15,163 nucleotides of DNA from the NCBI GenBank assembly GCA_039961635.1, contig JABRWB010000071.1, positions 1-15,163 on the forward strand, read 5' to 3'. Both the position numbers and the translations under genes were made by a program. Position 1 is the stretch's first letter; every line of letters begins with the position of its first letter. This stretch comes from a bacterium (GTDB lineage: Bacteria; 4484-113; JAGGVC01). Positions 1-8,041 of the stretch are shown here, piece after piece. The notes under the pieces are model-generated. The model made no database searches and was not told the origin of the DNA. It was given only the letters and a program-made list of their open reading frames with translations.

Positions 1-78
1 GGTCTTCCCATGATCTACGTGACCAATCGTCCCCACATTCACATGCGGCTTCGTCCGATCAAACTTCTGCTTCGCCAT
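1..78 (-). CDS. tuf: Elongation factor Tu, N-terminal fragment (second tuf copy, cut by window edge)
   Basis: Only the first 26 codons lie in the window. They read as an EF-Tu N-terminus and end in the P-loop GHVDHGKT at residues 19-26, which binds the phosphates of GTP. EF-Tu carries aminoacyl-tRNA to the ribosomal A site in the cytoplasm. The ATG at 78 is preceded by AAGGAG (87-92) at 8 bases spacing, and fusA ends 23 bases upstream, the usual last position of the str operon. The gene continues beyond base 1. The 3' end of another tuf lies at the opposite window edge, so the genome very probably has two copies. Identity is near certain; nothing can be said about the missing part. Confidence 0.96.
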   Translation of the reverse strand, partial: MAKQKFDRTKPHVNVGTIGHVDHGKT

Positions 79-101
79 TCCTGATGCTCCTTGAACTGTA
101 A

Positions 102-2195
102 TTACTGAACCTTGGCTCCGTACTTCTCAAGAATCGCCTTTTCAATCGATTCGGGCAGCGGCTCGTAATGGTGGAATTCCATTACGTGGCTCGCGCGCCC
201 TTGAGTTTTGCTGCGCAAGTCGGTGGTGTAACCGAACATTTCAGAAAGCGGAACCTCGGCCCTGATCCTGACCGTGCCGTCATTGCCGTGATCCATATTC
301 ACGATCCGTCCGCGACGTGAACTGAGATCGCCCATAACATCGCCCATCGTGTGTTCGGGCGCGGTTACCTCGACCGTCATAATCGGCTCTTTCAAACAGG
401 GCCGTGCTTTGCGGCACGCCGCCTGAAAAGCCATCGAGCCCGCGGTCTTAAAAGCGATTTCGCTCGAATCCACCGAATGGTGACTTCCGTCGAAAAGCGT
501 CACCTCGACGCCCACCATCGGATAACCCGCCAGGATGCCGGACGCCATAGCTTCCTTGCAGCCTTGCTCGACCGCAGGAATGTACTCGCGGGGAATAACG
601 CCGCCCGTAATCTTGTCGATGAATCTGAATTGCTCGTTGGTGTCCGTAATCGGCGCAACTCTGAGCGAGCAAACTCCGTACTGCCCCCGCCCGCCCGTTT
701 GCTTAACGAACCTGCCTTCAGCTTCGGCCGTGTCCAAAATCGCCTCGCGATACGAAACTTGGGGCTTGCCGACTTTAGCTTCCACTTTGAATTCGCGAAG
801 CAGCCTGTCCACAATTATTTCCAGATGAAGCTCGCCCATTCCGGAGATGATCATCTGGCCGGATTCCTGGTCGGTGTGATACTTGAAGGTTGGATCTTCC
901 TCGGAAAGCTTTTCCAGCGAGACCGCCATCCGTTCTTGGTCGGCCTTGCTTTTCGGCTCGAGGGCGACCGACATCACGGGCTCGGGGAAATGAATACTTT
1001 CGAGCAGGATAGGATGCTTCGGAACTGTTATCGTGTCGCCGGTAGTAGTAAGCTTGAATCCAATTACCGCAGCAATATCTCCCGCCGACACCTTGTCCAC
1101 ATCTTCCCGCTGGTTTGCGTGCATTCGAAGAAGACGCATAGCCCGTTCGCTTTTGCCCTTGCCTACATTCAATACCGAGGTGCCCTTTTCAAGTTCGCCT
1201 GAATAAACGCGTATGAAGGTGAGCTTGCCCACGTGAGGATCGGTGGCGATTTTGAAGGCAAGCCCCGCGAACGGAAGCCTGGGGTCGGCCGCCCTGGTAT
1301 CTTCTTCGCCGGTTTTTGGATCGTGCCCTTTCACCGGTGGAATATCTACCGGCGATGGAAGAAATCGAATTACGCCGTCCAGAAGAAGCTGTACACCTTT
1401 GTTTTTGAATGCGCTGCCGCAAAGCACGGGAACAAGCTGGTTGCCGATGGTTGCCTGGCGCAAAATGCGATATATGTCTTCGCTGCTTATTTCCTCTTCG
1501 GAGAGGTAAGCCTCCATTATCTTATCGTCGAACTCGCCGACCTTTTCAAAAAGCTGCTCCCTGTAGGTGGCGGTTATTTCCGCCATTTCCTCGGGAACCG
1601 GACCGGCAGAATAAGTTCGCCCAAGCTGGTCCTCCTCCGTGTTGTAAAAATAAGCCCGGTTTTCTATAAGGTCAACAATTCCCGTAAAGGAGTCTTCAGA
1701 GCCGATTGGAAGCTGCACCGGGACGGCTGGGGCATGAAGCCGCTGGCGGATTTGGTCCACAACCGAGTAAAAATCGCTCCCGATCCTGTCCATCTTGTTC
1801 ACGAAGGCCAAGCGCGGCACGTTATACCTGTTAGCCTGGCGCCATACAGTTTCGCTTTGGGGCTGCACTCCGCCAACTGCGCAGAATACGGCGACAAGAC
1901 CGTCCAGCACGCGCATACTGCGCTCGACTTCCATGGTGAAATCAACATGGCCGGGCGTATCTATGATGTTGATTTGATGGTCCTTCCACTGGCAAAAAGT
2001 GGCGGCGCTTGTAATCGTTATGCCGCGTTCCCTTTCCTGCGGCATCCAGTCCATGATCGTAGATCCTTCATGGACTTCCCCCATCCTGTGCGTGCGGGCT
2101 GTATAAAAAAGTATACGTTCGGTTAGGGTGGTTTTACCCGCGTCGATATGGGCGGCAATGCCGATGTTGCGAATCCTGCCCAGTACCGAAACCAT
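102..2195 (-). CDS. fusA: Elongation factor G
   Basis: EF-G, 697 residues, the ribosomal translocase GTPase that moves tRNA-mRNA after peptide transfer and works with RRF in ribosome recycling. The G domain shows the full set of motifs: P-loop AHIDAGKTT (15-23), switch I RERGITI (about 55-61), DTPGHVDF (79-86) and NKMD (133-136). The later domains follow at normal length, including the C-terminal part with [12 protein letters not shown] and the domain IV/V stretch ending in [10 protein letters not shown]. Length matches ordinary bacterial EF-G (about 690-700). The ATG at 2195 has only a weak upstream AGG at 8 bases spacing, but the protein start [13 protein letters not shown] aligns with the family. 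It lies 76 bases after rpsG and 23 before tuf, the classical str operon order. Confidence 0.98.
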   Translation of the reverse strand: MVSVLGRIRNIGIAAHIDAGKTTLTERILFYTARTHRMGEVHEGSTIMDWMPQERERGITITSAATFCQWKDHQINIIDTPGHVDFTMEVERSMRVLDGLVAVFCAVGGVQPQSETVWRQANRYNVPRLAFVNKMDRIGSDFYSVVDQIRQRLHAPAVPVQLPIGSEDSFTGIVDLIENRAYFYNTEEDQLGRTYSAGPVPEEMAEITATYREQLFEKVGEFDDKIMEAYLSEEEISSEDIYRILRQATIGNQLVPVLCGSAFKNKGVQLLLDGVIRFLPSPVDIPPVKGHDPKTGEEDTRAADPRLPFAGLAFKIATDPHVGKLTFIRVYSGELEKGTSVLNVGKGKSERAMRLLRMHANQREDVDKVSAGDIAAVIGFKLTTTGDTITVPKHPILLESIHFPEPVMSVALEPKSKADQERMAVSLEKLSEEDPTFKYHTDQESGQMIISGMGELHLEIIVDRLLREFKVEAKVGKPQVSYREAILDTAEAEGRFVKQTGGRGQYGVCSLRVAPITDTNEQFRFIDKITGGVIPREYIPAVEQGCKEAMASGILAGYPMVGVEVTLFDGSHHSVDSSEIAFKTAGSMAFQAACRKARPCLKEPIMTVEVTAPEHTMGDVMGDLSSRRGRIVNMDHGNDGTVRIRAEVPLSEMFGYTTDLRSKTQGRASHVMEFHHYEPLPESIEKAILEKYGAKVQ

Positions 2196-2214
2196 AATTT
2201 AAACCTACCCTAGC

Positions 2215-2227
2215 CGCAAACTTTGCG
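2215..2227 (-). promoter_or_regulatory. Short perfect inverted repeat upstream of fusA
   Basis: In the 76-base gap between rpsG and fusA the minus strand reads CGCAAAGTTTGCG, a perfect 6+1+6 inverted repeat. As RNA it could form about 5 pairs with a 3-base loop. It ends 19 bases before the fusA ATG and has no following U-run, so it is not a terminator. It may affect fusA translation or mRNA processing, or be chance. No convincing promoter is visible in this gap. Confidence 0.3.
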
Positions 2228-2271
2228 ATGGTTTGACACCACCCGTATCAAGTTATAGAAAGCCTAATCGC

Positions 2272-2745
2272 CTACCAGCGGAACTGGCTGAACGCCCGGT
2301 TGCTCTCGGCCATGCGATGGGTGTCTTCCTTTCTTTTAACGGCGGAGCCGGTGTTGTTTGCGGCATCTATAAGCTCCACCGCCAGCCTGTCCGAGAAAGG
2401 CTTGCCGCCGCCTCTCTGACGGGCGAAAGTTATAATCCAACGCATCGCCAAGGCGTATTTGCGTTCCGGCCGGACCTCGACGGGCACCTGATAGGTCGCT
2501 CCGCCGATTCTCCGGCTTTTGACTTCGAGAGTCGGCATCACGTTCTTAATTGCCTTCTCGAAGACGGCGATCGGTTCTTCCTTGGTACGTTGCTCCACAA
2601 TTTCGAGGGCGCGATAAAACAAGCGCTCGGCCGTGCTCGCTTTTCCGCGCTCCATAATGGTGTTGATGAACTTCGCAACGAGCTTGGAGTTGTAAATCGC
2701 GTCTGCTGCGATTTCCCCACGTTTGCTGTATTTCCTTCTTGGCAA
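2272..2745 (-). CDS. rpsG: 30S ribosomal protein S7 (TTG start)
   Basis: S7, 157 residues, the primary binding protein of the 16S rRNA 3' major domain and part of the 30S head near the E site; in well-studied bacteria it also represses the str operon. Recognisable blocks are IYNSKLVAKFIN near the N-terminus, the central LEVKSRRIGGATYQVPVEVRPERKY (first 20 shown by LEVKSRRIGGATYQVPVEVR) and the C-terminal KREDTHRMAESNRAFSQFRW. The frame stays open upstream to 2820 but has no ribosomal protein character there. The TTG at 2745 begins the sequence LPRRKYSKRG (family start MPRR/MPRK) and has GGAGG (2753-2757) exactly 7 bases upstream. It gives the usual 156-157 residue length. The Shine-Dalgarno directly follows the rpsL stop codon, so translation is probably coupled. 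Confidence 0.96.
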   Translation of the reverse strand: MPRRKYSKRGEIAADAIYNSKLVAKFINTIMERGKASTAERLFYRALEIVEQRTKEEPIAVFEKAIKNVMPTLEVKSRRIGGATYQVPVEVRPERKYALAMRWIITFARQRGGGKPFSDRLAVELIDAANNTGSAVKRKEDTHRMAESNRAFSQFRW

Positions 2746-2752
2746 CTCGAAT

Positions 2753-2757
2753 CCTCC
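2753..2757 (-). promoter_or_regulatory. Ribosome binding site of rpsG, fixes the TTG start
   Basis: The minus strand reads TAACGGAGGATTCGAGTTG. The rpsL stop TAA is followed one base later by GGAGG, then 7 bases to TTG at 2745. There is no ATG at a suitable distance in this frame, so TTG is the only start that fits both the ribosome binding site and the S7 N-terminus. Confidence 0.88.
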
Positions 2758-2758
2758 G

Positions 2759-3130
2759 TTAGCTCGCGTGCTTGGTCCCGTATTTGCTTCTGCCCTGCTT
2801 GCGGTTCGCCGTTCCCGCACAATCCATTGTGCCGCGGATGATGTGATACCGCACGCCCGGCAGATCCTTAACCCTGCCTCCCCTGATGAGCACCACGGAG
2901 TGCTCAGCCAAGTTGTGGCCGATACCCGGGATATAGGCCGTGACCTCGAAACCGCTGGTCAGCTTTACGCGCGCAACTTTACGAAGCGCCGAATTTGGCT
3001 TCTTGGGAGTAACCGTCCAAACGCGCGTGCAAGTACCCCTGCGCTGAGGACAACTTTTAAGCGCAGGCGTTTTCGTTTTCTTCTGCACAGCCTTGCGGCC
3101 GAGCCTGACCAACTGGTTTATAGTAGGCAT
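2759..3130 (-). CDS. rpsL: 30S ribosomal protein S12
   Basis: S12, 123 residues, at the 30S decoding centre; it contributes to proofreading and is the classical streptomycin resistance locus. The signature [17 protein letters not shown] starts at residue 41 and [13 protein letters not shown] at residue 84. Lysines 43 and 88, whose changes give streptomycin resistance or dependence in other bacteria, are both the common lysine. Asp89, the residue methylthiolated by RimO in E. coli, is present. The ATG at 3130 follows AAGGG at only 3 bases, a tight spacing, but the start [12 protein letters not shown] matches the family. It is the first gene after the promoter in the rpoC-rpsL gap, and rpsG follows after 13 bases. 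Confidence 0.98.
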   Translation of the reverse strand: MPTINQLVRLGRKAVQKKTKTPALKSCPQRRGTCTRVWTVTPKKPNSALRKVARVKLTSGFEVTAYIPGIGHNLAEHSVVLIRGGRVKDLPGVRYHIIRGTMDCAGTANRKQGRSKYGTKHAS

Positions 3131-3162
3131 ACGCCCTTACCCCATGAAAAAAGCGAATGCGA

Positions 3163-3191
3163 AGTATAGCATATTCGGGCATGCCGCGCAA
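3163..3191 (-). promoter_or_regulatory. Probable sigma70-type extended -10 promoter for rpsL-rpsG-fusA-tuf
   Basis: In the 87-base gap after rpoC the minus strand has a -35-like TTGCGC (3186-3191), a 17-base spacer and a -10 TATACT (3163-3168; 5 of 6 matches to TATAAT). The three bases before the -10 are TGC, the extended -10 motif TGn. Predicted transcription start is near 3156, about 25 bases before the rpsL ATG. The -35 matches only its first three bases (TTG), which the extended -10 can offset. This would let the str genes be transcribed independently of rpoBC. It is read from sequence only. Confidence 0.6.
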
Positions 3192-3217
3192 TACCCTTGT
3201 GGTTTGCCGGCAGAAAA

Positions 3218-6200
3218 CTAAGCATTCTCATCTTCCCCTTCCCCAAAAAACGAATCTTTGAAGTCGGCGGCGCGATCCGGCTCCAATTCGAAAGTATCTT
3301 CGAATGCTGCCAAAGACTTTGCCGCGGATTTCTCAGCGGCTACACCTGTACCTACCGGAATCAAACCGCCGATTATCACGTTTTCTTTAAGTCCCCTTAG
3401 CGGATCGACCTTGCCCTCTATGGAAGCCTCGGTCAGTACCCTGGTGGTTTCTTGGAAACTGGCGGCGGCCAAGAAGCTTTCGGTCGAGAGACTCGCCTTG
3501 CTTATTCCTTGAAGTATGGACTTTCCGGTCGGCGGATTGCCGCCCTTCGCTTCGATCTCTTCACATAGCCTGAAAAATTTCTTCTTTTCCATCAAATCGC
3601 CTTCGAACAGATCTTCGGCGTCGTTCGGATCTTGAATTTGGACGTATTTAATCATCTGGCTTGCGATTATCTCGATGTGCTTGGAGTTCGGGCTGACGTT
3701 CTGACTTTCGTAAATGTCCTGGATAGCCTTTACCAAATAGACCTGCGTATCAAGATCACCCTTGAGTTGGTGGTACTTTCGCACGTCAAAGTCACCGTCG
3801 CAAATAGGATCTGCGATTTTCAGTTTGTCGCCAACGGAAACCAAAAGCAGCCTGTTTTCACGCGGAGTCTCGTAAACCACTTTTTCGCCATTGTCCTGCT
3901 GGATGGTTACGCGATGGAACGATCTTTTTTCATCAGGGAAAAGCTGGACGATGTGACCGGCGAAGTCGGCCCGAACCGTTTCGTTTTGATCCAAACCCTC
4001 GTCTCGTGCGAGCGTACTTCTGTACCTTACCTTGAGTGGGTTTTTTTCGGACACCAGGATTTCGTAGCTTTTCTCCTGCATGCCGTCCAAGCTGCGGATG
4101 GTAGCTTTGTAAGGAGTCACTTTTTCGATGTCCTGAACTACTCCCGGCTCTTCGCAAAGAATTTCGGGATTTTTAACGTTTCTCACTTCGAAAAGGGTCT
4201 CCACGAAAGGCAGGCCCTGGGTTATGTCGCCCATCTTCTTTGCGCCCGCCTTCTTGGCCATGCTGTGCACCTCGCGAATGTCGATCACTTCGCAATCGAA
4301 CTCAGCGCGATGCTTTTTCTGCTTGTCAAAATAATTGTCGTGGCCGCTGACCTTATCGCCCACTTGAACGCTTATTTCGTTGCCTCGCGGAACCGGGAAG
4401 GTTTTTTCCGCGCCGCTCGTCGTCCGGATGGACACCTCGTGGCTGCGCTTGTCAACATTTGAAACGACGCCGTCCTCGTCCACGGCAACCTCATGCTTGC
4501 TGTCCACGTAATGAGGATTGGTGCCAAGAAGCGTACCGACGGTTACGGTGAGTTTGTTGTCGCGCGAGGTGCGGATGTTGTATTCCTTTTCTATCCGCCC
4601 GTCCATGCTGCGAACCTTGACTACGTCGTAATCCTCTTCGGTGACACCACCGATATGGAATGTGCGCATCGTGAGCTGCGTCCCCGGCTCGCCAATTGAC
4701 TGCGCGGCAATAACGCCAACCGGATCGCCGATTTCCGCCAGGCGGTTCGCAGACAAGTCCCATCCATAGCACTTGGCGCAAACGCCTTCCAGAGTACGGC
4801 AGGTGAGCACGCTGCGGACTCTGATGCTTGGGGGATGAATCTGCGAAATGATCTGGGCCACCTTATAGTCAATTTCCGAATTGCGTTCGAAAAGAACTTC
4901 GCCGGTGACCGCGTCCCTGAAATCGTCCGCAAGAACACGCCCCATTATCTTCTTCGGTATTTCCTTTTGTTTGAGTTCCGTCAAATCGACTTCGATTGAA
5001 CCTGTTGAACCGCAATCGTACTCAGTGATAGAAACATCGAGCGCGACATCAACCAGTCTTCGTGTAAGGTAGCCGCTGTCCGCGGTCTTGAGCGCGGTGT
5101 CCACCAAGCCTTTGCGTCCGCCGTGAGTGGAAATAAAGTATTCGAATACCGACAGTCCTTCGCGGAAGTTGCTTTGAATCGGAAGCGGAAGGATATTGCC
5201 GGTAGGTCCGACGATAAGACCGCGCATGGCCGCAAGCTGACGCACCTGATCGATTTTCCCTCTTGCTCCTGACTCCGCCATCATGAAAATGCTGTTGAAC
5301 TTGCCGAAGTTGAGGCGCATCGCCTTGGTCAAATCCTTGGTCGCCTGGTCCCAAATGGAAATGATTACCTCATCCTTTTCCTGCTGGGTAATGAGCTTTT
5401 TGTTAAACTTGCTCCAAACCTTATCGGCTTCACGGTTCGCCTTTCCGATAATTTCCACTTTTTCCGCAGGAATACAGATGTCCGTGATGCCGATTGTGAT
5501 ACCTGCGCGGGTTCCTATTTCGAAACCCATGTCTTTGATCATGTCGGCAAGCAGCACGGTGAACTCCGAACCGCAAGTGCGATAGGAGTCGCGGATGACG
5601 TCAGACAACACGTTCTTGTCGAGGGCGATGTTGTAGTAAGGCAGGCCTTCGTTTTCACCGAATCCGAAGCGCTCTTCAAGGCGCCGCATCTCCTGGCTGA
5701 CCATCGCGCGACCGATTGTCGTTACAATCCACGAGTTGGGGGAGTGCGCAACCTCGGTGAATTCGCCGACCAATGGCTCCGACTCGCGGCGTTTGTCGTA
5801 GTAACGGACGCGGCGCGTTTCTTTCTTGTCGTCCTTCGATGGATCCGAGATGTACTCGACTACAGTCCGGTTGCACGAAATCCTGATCCAATCATGGTAT
5901 TTCAGGTACCCCGACTCGTAAGCGATGACCGCTTCGTGCTCGTCCGCGAATGTGGGTATTTTGTTGAGATCCGGCACCGGCTTGTCGGTTTGGGTCAGGT
6001 AATACATTCCCAAGACCAAGTCCTTTGTCGGGCTGATGACCGGCTTGCCGTCCGCGGGAAGCAGGATATTGTTGGCCGAAAGCATCAAAATACGAGCTTC
6101 GGCTTGCGCGGTGGTTGACAGCGGCACGTGAACAGCCATTTGGTCGCCGTCAAAGTCCGCGTTGTAAGCCTCGCACGCAAGCGGGTGAAGCTGGATTGCC

Positions 6201-8041
6201 TTACCCTCGATCAACACCGGCTCAAAGGCCTGGATGGACAGCCTGTGAAGCGTGGGCGCGCGGTTCAACAGCACCGGGTGGTTCTGAATTATCTCTTCCA
6301 GCTTGTCCCAAACCAGCGGATCCTCCGCCTTCTCGATCATACGTCGGGCAGTGTTGATTTGCTGATTGGGATCTTCCGGATTGATAAGCCTGTTAAGCAC
6401 GAAGGGTTTGAAAAGCTCCAGCGCCATGTATTTTGGAATACCGCATTGGTGAAGCTTCAGACGAGGACCGACGACGACAACGCTTCTGCCGGAGTAATCG
6501 ACGCGCTTTCCAAGCAGGTTTTGACGAAATCTGCCCTGCTTACCCTTCAGGAGGTCGGACAGCGATTTGAGCGCCCGGTTATTCGTGTTGACTGCAGCGC
6601 GCCCTTTGCGCCCGTTGTCAATCAAGCTGTCGACTGCTTCCTGGAGCATGCGCTTTTCATTGCGCAGGATGCTTTCTGGAGCCTTGATATCGATCAGCTT
6701 CTTTAGGCGGTTGTTACGGTTGATCACGCGCCTGTAAAGGTCGTTTAAATCGCTCGACGCAAACCTGCCGCCCTCCAGCTCAACCATCGGCCGAAGCTCC
6801 GGCGGAAGCACTGGAAGGACCGACAAAATCATCCACTCGGGACGGTTCCCGCTCTGGATAAACGAGCGTACGGTTTTTAGCCGTTTAATCAGCTTCTTGC
6901 GCTTCTGGCTCGTGCGGCGGAACTTGATTTTTTCAAGCTCGTCGTCGAGTTCCTTTTCGAGGTACTTTAGGTCGAGTTTGCGCAGAATCTCGCGCAGCGC
7001 GCCGGCTCCCATCCCCATCTGGACGTAATCCGACAAATCAATGCCCATCTCGCGCTGAACTATGTACTTCAAGTATTCGAAATCGTCGAAATCCTGATCG
7101 GTCAGCCTGTCCATGTATTTGACGGAACGAAGCACCGCCATCCCACGCGTAAGGCTTGAAATGTGGCGCTCGATTTCGGCGATTTGGTTTTTGTTCTCCT
7201 CGCGGGTTTTAATGTTTTCGCCCGGCACCTTGAAGACGCCCAGGTCGAGGAGCTTTGAAACGATCGGGTATGTAAATTTTGCCCTCGCTTCGGCAACCAC
7301 CTCTCGGGTTACGGGGTCGACGATATTGTGCGCGAGGATGAATTCGTCCAGCACCTTAGTGCGCATGACGGCATCCTTCACAAGAGCGACGGCGGCTACA
7401 AGCTCTTCAGACGCCAGTGCTTCCCTGCCCGGCTTTACAAATGTTTTGGAGGCAAGCAGCGCGGCATCGCGCTCTTCCGGAGTCGCATCGGGCGAATCCA
7501 TTAGGAGCTTGCAGGCATCCAACTCCTTTATGTCGCGAAGCTCGACCTTTTTTTGCTTGAGATGCGTAATCTGGTCGGTTATGGTGTATTCGATTTCTGA
7601 CAGGTTTTCCTTAAGCCAGTCCTCGTCCACGTGAAAAACGACGTGATTCACGTAGTAAATGATCTTTTCTATTTCCTTGGCGCTCATTCCCAACAGCGCC
7701 GAGAAGCGGTTGGGAATACTCTTCGTGAACCAGATGTGCGCGACGGGACAGGCGAGCTTGATATGCCCCATCCGCTCGCGCCGCACGCTGGACTTCGTGA
7801 TTAGTACGCCGCAGCGATCACAACGCGTGTTCTTGTAGCGCACCTTTTTGTATTTTCCGCAGGCGCACTCGAAATCCTTGGTGGGGCCGAAAATCACTTC
7901 GCAGAAAAGGCCTTCTTTTTCCGGCTTGTAGGTCCGGTAATTGAAGGTTTCCGGCTTTTTGACCTCGCCGCTCGACCATTGCTCTATTGTTTCAGGAGAC
8001 GCGAGACCTATACGAAGCTTCTTAATCAAAGTATTAGCCAT
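3218..8041 (-). CDS. rpoC: DNA-directed RNA polymerase subunit beta' with lineage-specific insertions
   Basis: Beta' subunit, 1607 residues from the chosen ATG, providing the catalytic Mg site of RNA polymerase. Visible in order: zinc finger 1 (Cys 59, 61, 74, 77); the lid/rudder region; the conserved block [20 protein letters not shown] (499-518); the active-site loop NADFDGDQM (627-635); the bridge helix (about 962-1000); the second zinc site (Cys 1010, 1081, 1088, 1091); the trigger loop (about 1115-1132); and the C-terminal [12 protein letters not shown] block. It is longer than E. coli (1407) because of three extra segments, at about 136-309, 1133-1271 and 1302-1366, and an acidic tail. 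In-frame ATGs also exist at 8050 and 8068. The ATG at 8041 is chosen because [16 protein letters not shown] aligns best with other RpoC starts. It overlaps the end of rpoB by 8 bases. Confidence 0.97.
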   Translation of the reverse strand: MANTLIKKLRIGLASPETIEQWSSGEVKKPETFNYRTYKPEKEGLFCEVIFGPTKDFECACGKYKKVRYKNTRCDRCGVLITKSSVRRERMGHIKLACPVAHIWFTKSIPNRFSALLGMSAKEIEKIIYYVNHVVFHVDEDWLKENLSEIEYTITDQITHLKQKKVELRDIKELDACKLLMDSPDATPEERDAALLASKTFVKPGREALASEELVAAVALVKDAVMRTKVLDEFILAHNIVDPVTREVVAEARAKFTYPIVSKLLDLGVFKVPGENIKTREENKNQIAEIERHISSLTRGMAVLRSVKYMDRLTDQDFDDFEYLKYIVQREMGIDLSDYVQMGMGAGALREILRKLDLKYLEKELDDELEKIKFRRTSQKRKKLIKRLKTVRSFIQSGNRPEWMILSVLPVLPPELRPMVELEGGRFASSDLNDLYRRVINRNNRLKKLIDIKAPESILRNEKRMLQEAVDSLIDNGRKGRAAVNTNNRALKSLSDLLKGKQGRFRQNLLGKRVDYSGRSVVVVGPRLKLHQCGIPKYMALELFKPFVLNRLINPEDPNQQINTARRMIEKAEDPLVWDKLEEIIQNHPVLLNRAPTLHRLSIQAFEPVLIEGKAIQLHPLACEAYNADFDGDQMAVHVPLSTTAQAEARILMLSANNILLPADGKPVISPTKDLVLGMYYLTQTDKPVPDLNKIPTFADEHEAVIAYESGYLKYHDWIRISCNRTVVEYISDPSKDDKKETRRVRYYDKRRESEPLVGEFTEVAHSPNSWIVTTIGRAMVSQEMRRLEERFGFGENEGLPYYNIALDKNVLSDVIRDSYRTCGSEFTVLLADMIKDMGFEIGTRAGITIGITDICIPAEKVEIIGKANREADKVWSKFNKKLITQQEKDEVIISIWDQATKDLTKAMRLNFGKFNSIFMMAESGARGKIDQVRQLAAMRGLIVGPTGNILPLPIQSNFREGLSVFEYFISTHGGRKGLVDTALKTADSGYLTRRLVDVALDVSITEYDCGSTGSIEVDLTELKQKEIPKKIMGRVLADDFRDAVTGEVLFERNSEIDYKVAQIISQIHPPSIRVRSVLTCRTLEGVCAKCYGWDLSANRLAEIGDPVGVIAAQSIGEPGTQLTMRTFHIGGVTEEDYDVVKVRSMDGRIEKEYNIRTSRDNKLTVTVGTLLGTNPHYVDSKHEVAVDEDGVVSNVDKRSHEVSIRTTSGAEKTFPVPRGNEISVQVGDKVSGHDNYFDKQKKHRAEFDCEVIDIREVHSMAKKAGAKKMGDITQGLPFVETLFEVRNVKNPEILCEEPGVVQDIEKVTPYKATIRSLDGMQEKSYEILVSEKNPLKVRYRSTLARDEGLDQNETVRADFAGHIVQLFPDEKRSFHRVTIQQDNGEKVVYETPRENRLLLVSVGDKLKIADPICDGDFDVRKYHQLKGDLDTQVYLVKAIQDIYESQNVSPNSKHIEIIASQMIKYVQIQDPNDAEDLFEGDLMEKKKFFRLCEEIEAKGGNPPTGKSILQGISKASLSTESFLAAASFQETTRVLTEASIEGKVDPLRGLKENVIIGGLIPVGTGVAAEKSAAKSLAAFEDTFELEPDRAADFKDSFFGEGEDENA

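Noticed and set aside
1233-2126. Long plus-strand open frame of 297 codons opposite fusA, and similar ones at 351-1202, 3632-4462 and 10881-11660
   Set aside because: They lie entirely opposite strongly conserved genes, resemble no family, and have low-complexity or unnatural composition. Codon bias of the sense gene explains the lack of stops.
2196-2271. Promoter before fusA (TATAAC in the rpsG-fusA gap)
   Set aside because: No -35-like element at 16-18 bases upstream and no extended -10; probably chance.
2746-2820. Upstream extension of rpsG to 2820
   Set aside because: Overlaps the end of rpsL, has no S7 homology, and the TTG at 2745 has a perfect ribosome binding site and gives the usual length.
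2233-2841. Plus-strand frame of 202 codons opposite rpsG
   Set aside because: Antisense shadow of S7 and the start of the rpsL 3' end; no recognisable protein and no ribosome binding site case.
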